Source: Paraflavitalea soli (GTDB lineage Bacteria > Bacteroidota > Bacteroidia > Chitinophagales > Chitinophagaceae). Taken from it: a stretch of DNA of 64,000 bases. Made by a program: the position numbers and the translations under genes. The stretch covers positions 3,600,546 through 3,664,545 of the forward strand of contig NZ_CP032157.1 in the NCBI RefSeq assembly GCF_003555545.1. Reading direction: 5' to 3'. The notes beneath the pieces are model-generated. The model was not told the DNA's origin, made no database searches, and saw only the letters and a program-made list of their open reading frames with translations. Below are positions 37,651 through 46,818 of the stretch, in pieces (position 1 is the stretch's first letter; each line of letters starts with the position of its first letter).

Positions 37651-37763
37651 AAGCTGCGAGCGACGAGCCACGAGCAGCGAGCTAAATACAGTCAAGAAAT
37701 TCGAAGCATAACTTGTCCCGCTCTGCGGGAAGGCTCGCAGCTCGAAGCTCACAGCTCGTAGCT
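37651..37763 (+). repeat. Heptad palindrome R6 with nested hairpin
   Basis: It has left heptads AGCTGCG, AGCGACG, AGCCACG, AGCAGCG, then AGCTAAATACAG, and right heptads GGCTCGC, AGCTCGA, AGCTCAC, AGCTCGT, AGCT. The loop insertion with CCCGCTCTGCGGG is the same as in R2, although the two copies are 24 kb apart. It sits between the last permease and the ATPase gene. Confidence 0.85.
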
Positions 37764-37808
37764 GAACTTAGAACGATAAACAACAAATAGTAAACTAAAA
37801 CAAATAGA

Positions 37809-38471
37809 ATGTTAGAACTGAAACATATCTCCAAATGGGTTAATGTAGGCGGCAAACCTACCTTTCTGCTAAAAGACATTAACCTCACTGTCAATGCAGG
37901 CGAATTCCTGTCCATCATGGGTCCTTCCGGTTCCGGTAAATCTACCCTGCTCCACATCATTGGTATGCTCGATGATGCCAATGAAGGTGAATACTATTTC
38001 AACGGCGAGGCCGTGCACAGCATGAAAGAAAAACAACGTTCCCAGTTATACAAAAGACATATTGGCTTTGTTTTCCAGGCTTATCACCTCATTGATGAGC
38101 TCACCGTATACGAGAATATCGAAACCCCGCTCATTTACCAGGATATTAAATCCTCTGAGCGCAAAGCCATGGTAGCAGATATCCTCGACCGTTTCCAGAT
38201 AGTAGGTAAAAAAGACCTCTTCCCTACCCAGCTTTCCGGCGGACAACAACAGCTGGTAGGCATTGCACGCGCCCTGATCGCCAAACCACAGTTGCTGCTG
38301 GCCGATGAACCTACAGGCAACCTCAATTCTAAACAGGGAGAAGACATTATGGACCTTTTCAAACAACTCAATAAAGAAGGTGTGACCATCATACAGGTTA
38401 CCCACTCCGAAAAAAATGCAGGTTATGGAACACATACCATTAACCTCCTGGATGGAAGGATAGATAGTTAA
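37809..38471 (+). CDS. ABC transporter ATP-binding protein (LolD/MacB-type), 220 aa
   Basis: This cytosolic ATPase very likely powers one or more permeases of the array, being the only nucleotide-binding subunit in the window. Visible motifs are Walker [10 protein letters not shown] (38-46), Q-loop Gln90, signature LSGGQQQ (142-148), Walker [12 protein letters not shown] (162-172) and H-loop His199. Length and the [10 protein letters not shown] segment match the MacB/LolD/FtsE group. After the signature it reads LVGIARAL where most members have RVAIARAL, so the usual Arg is replaced by Leu. It follows R6 and precedes the TolC-like gene by 36 bp. Confidence 0.95.
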   Translation: MLELKHISKWVNVGGKPTFLLKDINLTVNAGEFLSIMGPSGSGKSTLLHIIGMLDDANEGEYYFNGEAVHSMKEKQRSQLYKRHIGFVFQAYHLIDELTVYENIETPLIYQDIKSSERKAMVADILDRFQIVGKKDLFPTQLSGGQQQLVGIARALIAKPQLLLADEPTGNLNSKQGEDIMDLFKQLNKEGVTIIQVTHSEKNAGYGTHTINLLDGRIDS

Positions 38472-38507
38472 AATCCCCAAACCTTAATTTACAAAAAAGA
38501 GAATAGA

Positions 38508-39848
38508 ATGAAACCCGGTAAAGCCTTGATGATCTGTTATGCGGTAGTAAGCATGTCGCTGAACAGTTTGGCACAAAATACGCCCATGACACTGAAGCAG
38601 TGTGTAGATACGGCTATTGCCAATAATGTAGATGTTGTACGGAAAGACCTGCAAAGCCAGCGCGAACGCATCACCCTGAAACAAAGCAGGAACAACCTCA
38701 TCCCCACCCTGGGCGGCAATATCGATCACACCGCCTACCAGGGCCGTAGTATTGACCCCGTTACCAATAGCTACGTGCAACAAAGTTACACGTCTGCAGG
38801 CTATAGCGCAGGCACTGATGTAACCCTCTTCAACGGGTTCCGTTTGATCAACAATATCAAAAGCGCCCAATATGCCTGGGAAGCCAGCCGCCTGGAATTG
38901 CAACAGCAGAAAGATCAACTGATGCTGGATGTGATACTGGCCTACCTCGATATCCTTACCAATGAGGACCTGGTAGAGCAATCCAAAAAGCAACTGGAAG
39001 TAAGCAGCAAACAGGTAGAACGCCTGGATATCCTGAACAAAGAAGGAGCTATCAAGCCTTCTGACCTGTATGATCTGAAGGGGCAGCTTGCCGACAACAA
39101 AATAGCCCTCATCAACAACCAGAATGCCCTCAACAGGGCTAAACTAACCCTGGCCCAGCTGATGAACCAACCCTATCGCGAAGACCTGACCGTGGAAAAA
39201 CTCACAGCAGAACAGTTTGCGAAGGATTATGCCGGTACAGCAGGAGATATTTATAACGTAGCCCTCCAACAAATGGCGATTGTAAAGGCTGCCGACCTGC
39301 GCGTAAAAAGTGCAGAGAAAAATGTGAAAGCCATCCGGGGAGGTTATTTCCCCTCTATCGGATTTGGAGCTGGTATCAATACCAATTTTTCCAGCCTTGC
39401 CCAGGATGCCAACAATGTGAAGATCAAATATTATGATCAGCTCAGCAATAACTACCGTACCAACTTTGGCGTGGGCATCAGCATCCCTATCCTCAACAAC
39501 TTCAGGGTAAGGAACAATGTGGCCCTGGCAAAGATCAACCTGAAAGATTTCGACGTCCTCACCCAGACCATGCGTATTCAATTAAAACAAAACATTGAGC
39601 GCGACCATCTGAACATGGAAGCATCACTCAACAGGTACAATGCACTGGTAGACCAGGTGGCTTCTTATACCGAATCTTTCCGTGTGGCCGAAGTAAGGTT
39701 CAACGAAGGTGCTGCTACTTCTGTAGATTATGTGATCGCTAAAAATAACATGGACCGCGCCAATATCAACCTCATCATTGCCCGGTACGATTATGTACTG
39801 CGCACCAAGATCCTTGATTATTATCAAGGGAAAATGCTTTACCAGTAG
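38508..39848 (+). CDS. TolC-family outer membrane efflux protein, 446 aa
   Basis: A signal peptide (MKPGKALMICYAVVSMSLNSLAQ) is followed by two OEP repeats with long coiled-coil helices. The first block carries LTLKQ-type opening MTLKQCVDTAIANN and LFNGFRLINNIKSAQYAWEAS; the second carries SIPILNNFRVRNNVALAKINL and FNEGAATSVDYVIAKNNMDRA. Length is usual for the family. It would form the trimeric outer-membrane channel. It lies 36 bp after the ATPase gene and is followed by a strong terminator, so it ends the transcription unit. No adaptor (MacA/HlyD) gene lies alongside. Confidence 0.95.
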   Translation: MKPGKALMICYAVVSMSLNSLAQNTPMTLKQCVDTAIANNVDVVRKDLQSQRERITLKQSRNNLIPTLGGNIDHTAYQGRSIDPVTNSYVQQSYTSAGYSAGTDVTLFNGFRLINNIKSAQYAWEASRLELQQQKDQLMLDVILAYLDILTNEDLVEQSKKQLEVSSKQVERLDILNKEGAIKPSDLYDLKGQLADNKIALINNQNALNRAKLTLAQLMNQPYREDLTVEKLTAEQFAKDYAGTAGDIYNVALQQMAIVKAADLRVKSAEKNVKAIRGGYFPSIGFGAGINTNFSSLAQDANNVKIKYYDQLSNNYRTNFGVGISIPILNNFRVRNNVALAKINLKDFDVLTQTMRIQLKQNIERDHLNMEASLNRYNALVDQVASYTESFRVAEVRFNEGAATSVDYVIAKNNMDRANINLIIARYDYVLRTKILDYYQGKMLYQ

Positions 39849-39896
39849 CAGGTAAAATCATATTCTTCTTACAGCATTTAAGTTATAAAATGCATG

Positions 39897-39929
39897 AATG
39901 CCGGGCTTTACCAAAAGCCCGGCATTTTT
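39897..39929 (+). terminator. Rho-independent terminator after the transporter array
   Basis: A perfect stem AATGCCGGGCTTT / AAAGCCCGGCATT with a short loop is followed by TTTT. It lies 49 bp after the TolC-like stop codon and closes the array. Confidence 0.9.
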
Positions 39930-40259
39930 CTACCAGCTATTCCATTTTATGGCTTTCCGGAAAATGCAATATTATTTTTTCTAATTTATCCTTCCCTGGC
40001 TTTGATCTGACCAAATTAGATTGTACATTAGCAATACCCGTTAACGTAACCTGATTCTCAGATCATCCAGACCTATGTAAAGCTTCCCAAGGCTCAGTAC
40101 TCGTTAATATCATTTCTCTCCTTTTTACAAACAGGGATTTAGTAGCTATCTCATGATTCAATCCTGATTAACCTTGTAGGTTGAATGGATCCTTTGCTAT
40201 TGGTATATCCCAGATGAAGGCCTGGTTCTACTTATTTAACCCTAACTGCTATCTCCTAT
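39930..40259. other. Intergenic leader of the surface-protein operon, 330 bp
   Basis: An AT-rich stretch before the large adhesin-like gene. No clean TTTG/TAnnTTTG promoter, riboswitch or repeat was found. A 98-codon frame starting at 40,181 overlaps the next gene in another frame and is considered spurious. Confidence 0.5.
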
Positions 40260-43200
40260 ATGCATCCACATTCTTTCTATGCTTGTTTACGACCGGGCAG
40301 ATCAGCCTTAATTACTTGCTATACTATAGCATTTTTGCTGTTTGGATGCTTTTTCTCCGCCCGGGCCCAGACGCCAACCATTACTTCCTTTTCTCCAACA
40401 ACGGTATGCCAGGGATCATCAGTTACTATAACCGGAACCGATTTTACAGGCGCCACCAGTGTAAAACTGGGAAGTAATAATGCAGCTAGCTTCTCGGTCG
40501 CCAGTGCTACCACTATCACAGCCACGGTGGCTGATCTTTCTACAAGCGGAACAATAACAGTAACCACTCCCGCCGGTACAGCTACCAGCACTGGTGCTTT
40601 AACTATCCTGCCTGCGTCCAGGCCCGCTTTAACAGACATAGGCACGAAGGATGCTCCTTTTACCAATTGCGATGGCAATGCGGTTTACCAACTCATGGTA
40701 AGCAACAGTTCTACTATAACAGGCACAGGCAATATTTTCCAGATCAACTGGGGAGATAATACAGCCCTTTTTACACAAACAGATTGGCCGGCGGGCGCAC
40801 AAACTACCCATACCTATACGAACCAGGGATACTATAACGTGGTCTTTACTATTACACCCACCAATGGCTGTACAAGAAGTGTTACCTACCGGTTTTATAA
40901 TGGCCAGAACCCATTGGCCAGCTTTACCACTACCACTTCTACTACCGGGTTGTGCGTTCCCGCTGCTATTGAATTCCAGATTGGCAACTGGTATAATAAC
41001 TCAGCCGGCACTACCTACCAGGTTAATTTTGGTGATGGAAGCCCCAATACTACTTTATCACATCCCCTGAATGGAACAAATACCACTCAGCTATTGTCGC
41101 ACCCCTATACAACATCCTCCTGTCCAAACCCCGATTTTACAGCCACGCTAAAAGCCAGTAATGGCTGCTTCACCACTACCTATACACTCAACCAGATCAT
41201 TATAAGAAAGAAGCCTGTTGCGGATTTTCTAACACCGACCATCCCCTTATGTATCAATACACCTGTTTGTTTTACAAACCAGTCAACGAATGGCTTCAGC
41301 GGCAACTCGTGCCTCACCACCACTACTTTTCTCTGGGATTTTGGAGACGGCACTACCTCTACCGCTGCCAGCCCTCCCTGCCATACCTATCCATCGGCTG
41401 GTACGTATACAGTAACCCTCACAGCCTCCAATCCAGCCTGCGGAAATGATGTCAAAACAAAACAGGTAACTGTACGTGCAATCTCCCCACCACCAGTGGT
41501 AGCTGCCACCCCGGTAGTTTATTGCATGGGACAGCCTGTCGTTCCTCTGACTGCAACAGGTACAGGATTACTTTGGTACACATCCGCCACCGGGGGAACA
41601 GGCGCTGCCACTGCACCCACCCCATCCACCAGTACGCCAGGCAGTATTACTTATTACGTAAGCCAAACCATACCCAATAATTGTGAAAGTGCAAGAATGC
41701 CGGTTACCGTCACCGTGAATGCTTTGCCCCCAGCGCCCATTGTAACCTCACCAATACAACTTTGCCAAAACCAAGCTGCGGCTCCCCTTACAGCCACAGG
41801 ATCGGGATTATTGTGGTATGCCAACTCCACAGGCGGCACAGGATTCACCACTCCTCCCACCCCATCTACTGCCAGCACAGGTAGTACAACTTATTACGTG
41901 AGCCAAACAGTTAATGGCTGTGAGGGGCCAAGGGCATCTATCACAGCTACAGTGAATACATTAGCCGGAGCTCCTCTGGTCACCTCACCTGTTACCTATT
42001 GCCAGAATCAAACTGCAGTGCCTTTAACTGCTACCGGAACCGGCTTACGATGGTATACAAGTGCCACAGGAGGTATCGGCTCACCTGCTGCGCCCATTCC
42101 ATCAACAGCTACGGCTGGAAGCACGGTCTATTATGTAAGCCAAACCACAGGATGCGGAGAAGGTCCCAGAGCTTCCATTACAGTGAATGTGAACGCAAGT
42201 CCATCCGCTGCTATTAGTTATACCCCCACTACGCTTTGTAATGTGGTTAATACTGCCACTACCCCTAACCTGCCGGTACCTGTAATACATACCGGTGCTA
42301 CGGGCGGTACTTATTCGATAGCTCCGGCAACAGGGTTAACGATAAATGCAACAACAGGAGAGATCAATCCTTCGGGTGCTACAGCAGGCACTTATACCAT
42401 CAGCTATACTATCCCAGGTACTGGTGGCTGCTCCAATTATATCACTACTGCTACTGTTACGGTAAGTCGTACGCCCACTGCCACCATCACGTACCCCGCC
42501 ATTTGCACATCAGATGCTGCCACCAGTGTAACCCTTGCAGGAACTTCCGGAGGTATATTTACCTCCGACCCAGGCTTGGCCATCAATGCATCAACCGGAA
42601 CCATTACACCGGGTACCAGTACACCCGGCAGTTATACTGTAACATATACTATTTTGCCCGCTGCGCCATGTCCTGGCTATACAACCACAGCCAATGTTAC
42701 CATATCCCTGGCTCCATCGGCCGCTATTGCGTATAACCCATCCACCTTGTGTAATGTGGTTAATACAGCAACAACGCCCAACCTGCCGGTACCTATAGCA
42801 CATTCCGGCACCATCGGTGGCACTTATTCCATAGCACCGGCAGCAGGCTTACCAATTAATACTGCAACAGGAGAGATCAACCCTTCAGGTGCTACAGCAG
42901 GAACCTATACCATCAGCTATACCATCCCCGGAACAGGCGGTTGCGCTAACTACACTATCAGCACAACAGTTACTGTAAGCAGTACGCCCATTGCCATTAT
43001 CACCTATCCCGGCATTTGCACTTCAGATGGCGCTACCAGTGTAAGCCTTGCAGGAGCTTCCGGAGGTACATTTACATCTAGCCCAGGCCTGACCATTAAT
43101 GCATTAACGGGCACCATTACACCCGGTACCAGCACACCTGGCAATTATACTGTAACGTATACCGTTTTGCCCGCTGCACCATGCCCCGGCTATACAACCA

Positions 43201-45671
43201 CAGCCACTGTAACAGTAACACAGGCGCCATTAGCTGCTATTGCATACAACCCGGCCACCCTGTGTAATGTAGTTAATACTGCCACTACACCCAACCCGCC
43301 GGTGCCTGTAGCACAATCCGGCACTCCAGGTGGTACTTATTCAATAGCTCCTGCTACAGGCTTGCCGATAAATAATGCAACAGGAGAGATCAATCCTTCC
43401 GGTGCTACAGCAGGCGCCTATACCATCAACTATACCATCCCCGGCGCAGGCGGTTGCTCCAACTATACTGTTAAGACAACAATTACCGTAAGCAGCGCAC
43501 CTGTTGCGACCATCAATTACCCCGGCGCCCCTTATTGCGGCAGCCTAAACACGCCCCGACAGGTTTCTCTTTCAGGAACTACGGGAGGCACGTTCAGTTC
43601 CACCCAAGGGCTATCTATTGATCCGACAACGGGCGCTATCAACCCGTCTTTAAGCACACCAGGCACTTATACAGTAACCTATACTATTGCTCCATCGTCA
43701 CCCTGCCCTGGCTATGTGGCTACCACCAACGTAACCATCAATGAAAGCCCTGTTGTAAGCTTTCCCATTATTACGCAAAAGATCTGCTCTGGTGCAACAG
43801 CTGTTTTTGTACCTTCTTCCACAGTAGCCAACAGCGCTTATAACTGGTCCGTTGTCGGTTCATTACCTCCCAATATTTCCGGCATAAGTTCAGGAACTGC
43901 CTCCGGAGCCAATGCCACTATATCCCTGTCTTTTACCAATACCGGTACTACCAGTCAATCGTTAACGATACAGGTAATACCTGTGAACCCTACCCAAAGC
44001 CCCTGCGCCGGAGCGCCCTATACCCTCACCTTGATTGTAAACCCCATACCTCCCGCTCCGGTTAAGGATACCACTCATTTCTGTATGGGTGTACCTCCTG
44101 CCGCTCTACAGGTTGCCCCCGTACCAGGCACTACTATTAAATGGTATGATGCTAATCTGGTATTATTGGCTAATGCCCCAGTTATCAGCACCAATGTGCC
44201 AGCCAGGTTTATATATTATGTAAGCCAGACAAACAGTTATGGATGCGAAAGTCCGAAAACTGAGATCCTCGCCTTTGTTCATCCTACTCCTAAGATTGTT
44301 GGTTCGTCGTATGCCAACCCCACCATCTGTGGAGTACCATCAGGATCTATTGTCTTGAATGTGCTTGACCTGAACAACAATGCCATTCCGAATATGCCGG
44401 TTTTTGTTCACTATAATAAGTTTCAAACCAGCTATACTACGGCTGCCAGCACAGATGCCAGCGGAAAGATTACAATCCCGCTCACCGCAGGCACCTATTC
44501 CAATATATATGTAGCTACCACCAACGGATGTACCTCTCAGAAGATACCCGACGTATTTGTTTTAAAAGACCCTACCCCTCCCGAACAACCGGTGGCAGGA
44601 TACAACCCTCCCATATGCAGTGAGCAATTATTGACGCTGACAGCTCTTACGCCCACCAGCACACAGGCAGGCCCCATTGATTATGTTTGGGCAGGTCCTG
44701 CTTTTGGTCCTTTTGCTGATACCATACCCAATTCAGTGGTTACCTTCCCCGCCGCAAAAATGTCGGATGCAGGTACCTATATTGTGTATGCTATCCAAAA
44801 TAATTGTATCTCCCTGCCCACCAGCTTTGAGGTTACGATCAAACAATCCCCCTCCAAACCCGTGATCAATACAAGAACACCTTTGTGTGTGGGAGACAAG
44901 CTCTTTTTACAGGCATTTAGCACTATCCCGGGCAATGCAGGATTGAATTATTTATGGAAAGGGCCGAGCAGCCAATTTCCGGTCGCCTCACCTAATGTAA
45001 CCATAGACAAGGTAAAAGTGGAAGATGCAGGCATATACTCTATTACTGTGACCTCTCCCCAAACAGGCTGTAGTGCTACCACCGACACTTTGATACAGGT
45101 GGGCGCTTATCCCATTGTACAATTTGCACAAGACACGCTGACCTTACCTACAGGATACCTGTTGAAACTCGCACCAGTAATTACCAATGCGACTACTCCC
45201 GGTGTTTTGCCCATGAAAGAATACACCTGGGCCCCATCACAGGATATTGAATGCAATGATGCCATCTGCTCTTCACCCATGGCCACTATTAAAAACAATG
45301 TATGCTATTCAGTAAAGGCCACGAATATTTATGGCTGCAGTGGAAGTGATGTTATATGTGTGAAGGTCTTTTGCCAAAACACCCAGGTGTTTATTCCAAA
45401 TGCGTTTGTACCACTTGGCAATATTCCGGAAAATAAGATACTGATGGTAAGGGCCTCAGGCATTGGAACGATTAAGTCTTTCAGGGTCTTTAACCGCTGG
45501 GGCAAGATGGTATTTGAAAGAAGCAACTTCCCACCCAATACGCCAGGCTTTGGATGGGATGGACGGGTAAACGGTAAGATGGCTGATACCGGCGTATACA
45601 TTTATACTGTAGATGTTATTTGTGAAAACGGGGTTCCTTATTCTTATAAAGGCAATGTGACCCTGCTCTAA
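40260..45671 (+). CDS. Giant secreted surface protein with IPT, PKD and Ig-like repeats and type B T9SS C-terminal domain (1803 aa)
   Basis: The signal peptide reads CYTIAFLLFGCFFSARAQ (about residues 20-37), after a basic start. An IPT/TIG domain (about 38-117) is followed by PKD-type domains (FLWDFGDGTTST near 357). Three Ig-like repeats of about 80 residues follow, with the core LTATGTGLLWYTSATGGTG (coding 41,484-42,199). Three double units of about 170 residues come next (42,199-43,740), each with TLCNVVNTATTPN, GGTYSIAPA and a GTFTS half. The end is a gliding-motility-type C-terminal domain: VFIPNAFVP, FRVFNRWGKMVFE, FGWDG, DTGVYIYTV. This type B T9SS signal sends it to the cell surface, probably as an adhesin. 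The PorP/SprF gene 12 bp downstream is its likely partner. Confidence 0.93.
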   Translation: MHPHSFYACLRPGRSALITCYTIAFLLFGCFFSARAQTPTITSFSPTTVCQGSSVTITGTDFTGATSVKLGSNNAASFSVASATTITATVADLSTSGTITVTTPAGTATSTGALTILPASRPALTDIGTKDAPFTNCDGNAVYQLMVSNSSTITGTGNIFQINWGDNTALFTQTDWPAGAQTTHTYTNQGYYNVVFTITPTNGCTRSVTYRFYNGQNPLASFTTTTSTTGLCVPAAIEFQIGNWYNNSAGTTYQVNFGDGSPNTTLSHPLNGTNTTQLLSHPYTTSSCPNPDFTATLKASNGCFTTTYTLNQIIIRKKPVADFLTPTIPLCINTPVCFTNQSTNGFSGNSCLTTTTFLWDFGDGTTSTAASPPCHTYPSAGTYTVTLTASNPACGNDVKTKQVTVRAISPPPVVAATPVVYCMGQPVVPLTATGTGLLWYTSATGGTGAATAPTPSTSTPGSITYYVSQTIPNNCESARMPVTVTVNALPPAPIVTSPIQLCQNQAAAPLTATGSGLLWYANSTGGTGFTTPPTPSTASTGSTTYYVSQTVNGCEGPRASITATVNTLAGAPLVTSPVTYCQNQTAVPLTATGTGLRWYTSATGGIGSPAAPIPSTATAGSTVYYVSQTTGCGEGPRASITVNVNASPSAAISYTPTTLCNVVNTATTPNLPVPVIHTGATGGTYSIAPATGLTINATTGEINPSGATAGTYTISYTIPGTGGCSNYITTATVTVSRTPTATITYPAICTSDAATSVTLAGTSGGIFTSDPGLAINASTGTITPGTSTPGSYTVTYTILPAAPCPGYTTTANVTISLAPSAAIAYNPSTLCNVVNTATTPNLPVPIAHSGTIGGTYSIAPAAGLPINTATGEINPSGATAGTYTISYTIPGTGGCANYTISTTVTVSSTPIAIITYPGICTSDGATSVSLAGASGGTFTSSPGLTINALTGTITPGTSTPGNYTVTYTVLPAAPCPGYTTTATVTVTQAPLAAIAYNPATLCNVVNTATTPNPPVPVAQSGTPGGTYSIAPATGLPINNATGEINPSGATAGAYTINYTIPGAGGCSNYTVKTTITVSSAPVATINYPGAPYCGSLNTPRQVSLSGTTGGTFSSTQGLSIDPTTGAINPSLSTPGTYTVTYTIAPSSPCPGYVATTNVTINESPVVSFPIITQKICSGATAVFVPSSTVANSAYNWSVVGSLPPNISGISSGTASGANATISLSFTNTGTTSQSLTIQVIPVNPTQSPCAGAPYTLTLIVNPIPPAPVKDTTHFCMGVPPAALQVAPVPGTTIKWYDANLVLLANAPVISTNVPARFIYYVSQTNSYGCESPKTEILAFVHPTPKIVGSSYANPTICGVPSGSIVLNVLDLNNNAIPNMPVFVHYNKFQTSYTTAASTDASGKITIPLTAGTYSNIYVATTNGCTSQKIPDVFVLKDPTPPEQPVAGYNPPICSEQLLTLTALTPTSTQAGPIDYVWAGPAFGPFADTIPNSVVTFPAAKMSDAGTYIVYAIQNNCISLPTSFEVTIKQSPSKPVINTRTPLCVGDKLFLQAFSTIPGNAGLNYLWKGPSSQFPVASPNVTIDKVKVEDAGIYSITVTSPQTGCSATTDTLIQVGAYPIVQFAQDTLTLPTGYLLKLAPVITNATTPGVLPMKEYTWAPSQDIECNDAICSSPMATIKNNVCYSVKATNIYGCSGSDVICVKVFCQNTQVFIPNAFVPLGNIPENKILMVRASGIGTIKSFRVFNRWGKMVFERSNFPPNTPGFGWDGRVNGKMADTGVYIYTVDVICENGVPYSYKGNVTLL
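41484..42199 (+). repeat. Three tandem Ig-like coding repeats, about 240 bp each
   Basis: Units begin near 41,484, 41,724 and 41,961. Each encodes a Cys early (YCMGQ or LCQNQ), PLTATG-G-LWY, SATGG or STGG, PSTxxxGSxxYYVSQT and a second Cys near the end, which suggests one disulfide per domain. Confidence 0.8.
42199..43740 (+). repeat. Three tandem double-domain coding repeats, about 513 bp each
   Basis: Units start near 42,199, 42,711 and 43,224. Each encodes an A half (TLCNVVNTATTPN, GGTYSIAPA, GEINPSGATAG) and a B half (GGTFTS-like, TGTITPGTSTPG, PCPGYTT). Units 1 and 2 are the closest pair. The B half of unit 3 is the most diverged (PYCGSLNTPRQ). Confidence 0.85.
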
Positions 45672-45683
45672 AACAATTTATTT

Positions 45684-46748
45684 ATGAGACGCAACTATAG
45701 ATCACTTTTGCTATTATTCATAGTAAGTCAGTTTACGTTCACGGCTTTTTCCCAGGATGTTGGCTTTTCTCAATTCTATGATCAGCCCCTCTTGCGCAAT
45801 CCTGCCCTGGCAGGCATTTTTACAGGCGATGTACGACTCGCTGCTTCCTATAGAAATCAGTGGCAAAGCCTCACTATTCCCTATCGAACCTTTGGATTTA
45901 GCGGAGAGTTTAAAATACCGGCCAATATCGCCCCTGATGACAATGTCACAATAGGCTTACAGCTGATCAGAGATGTTGCCGGCACTTCCGAATTCAGCAC
46001 TTTACAGATCCTACCAGCGGTTAATTACAGCCTGCCCCTGAGCCCCACCAGCAATTCCTATCTGTCGATAGCTTTTATGGGTGGCTTGATGCAACAACGA
46101 TTTGACCCGACGAAGCTGGTACTGAATGATCAGTTTGTATCCGGAAGCAATGGGAGTTTCAGTATTCTTCCTTCCTCGCGACAAGTCTTTAACAATACCA
46201 GTGTCAACTATTTTGACCTGTCTGCCGGTTTAAGTTATAATGGTGTGATCAGAGATGATATTAATTATTTTATTGGCGCCGGTATATTCCACCTTACAAA
46301 ACCCAAAGTGGGATTTTATGAAGGCAACTCAATAACGCTCAATAAGAAACTCGCGTTGAATGCTGGGTTTGCCGCACCCACCAGCGAAACCGACCAGTTT
46401 ATTTTTTATGCAGATTATTTCAAGCAGTTCAAAGAGGGTTTTAAACCTGTAGGTATTAGCACACTTCAGACTGGTATCATGTACAGCCATGACCTTTTTG
46501 TTTTAGGCGATGCCCAGCAAACCATCACCGGGGGATTGTTGTATCGCCTGAACGATGCCATTATACCCGTTGTTCAATTGCAGCTGTCCAAATTAATTAT
46601 AGGCGCCAGCTATGATATCAATATCGACAAGCTAGCTGCCGCGGCCCGCTACCGGGGAGGGTTTGAACTGGTACTTTCATTTAGAGATTTTTTAAACTAC
46701 AACCAGAAAGAGCGTCGGCAGGCATTGTGCCCAAGATTTGCCAGGTAG
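45684..46748 (+). CDS. PorP/SprF family type IX secretion system membrane protein, 354 aa
   Basis: A signal peptide (LLLLFIVSQFTFTAFSQ) is followed by the family hallmark DVGFSQFYDQPLLRNPALAG and then RLAASYRNQWQSL. The rest alternates amphipathic beta strands and ends FELVLSFRDF, as in outer-membrane beta-barrels of this family. PorP/SprF proteins help export or anchor T9SS cargo with type B domains; SprF for SprB in gliding flavobacteria is the known case. The gene begins 12 bp after the 1803-residue type B protein, so the two form a cargo and carrier pair. Confidence 0.95.
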   Translation: MRRNYRSLLLLFIVSQFTFTAFSQDVGFSQFYDQPLLRNPALAGIFTGDVRLAASYRNQWQSLTIPYRTFGFSGEFKIPANIAPDDNVTIGLQLIRDVAGTSEFSTLQILPAVNYSLPLSPTSNSYLSIAFMGGLMQQRFDPTKLVLNDQFVSGSNGSFSILPSSRQVFNNTSVNYFDLSAGLSYNGVIRDDINYFIGAGIFHLTKPKVGFYEGNSITLNKKLALNAGFAAPTSETDQFIFYADYFKQFKEGFKPVGISTLQTGIMYSHDLFVLGDAQQTITGGLLYRLNDAIIPVVQLQLSKLIIGASYDINIDKLAAAARYRGGFELVLSFRDFLNYNQKERRQALCPRFAR

Positions 46749-46753
46749 GAAAG

Positions 46754-46790
46754 AACTGCCCCCAAAAGTCAGACACTTTTGAGGGCAGTT
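46754..46790. terminator. Bidirectional terminator-like hairpin between convergent genes
   Basis: AACTGCCCCCAAAAGT pairs with ACTTTTGAGGGCAGTT around a 5-base loop, a 16-bp stem with one mismatch. It lies 6 bp after one stop and 29 bp from the other. Neither side has a long T tract. Confidence 0.7.
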
Positions 46791-46818
46791 TGAAATACCT
46801 CAAGCCAGCGCATTGCTA

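Noticed and set aside
10441-37763. CRISPR array
   Set aside because: The repeats are single palindromes between genes kilobases apart, with no spacers and no cas genes.
40181-40477. 98-codon frame before the large adhesin-like gene
   Set aside because: It overlaps the signal-peptide region of the real gene in another frame and has no family resemblance.
42199-43740. Recent assembly duplication
   Set aside because: The 513-bp units differ in sequence throughout and stay in frame, so they are genuine protein-domain repeats.
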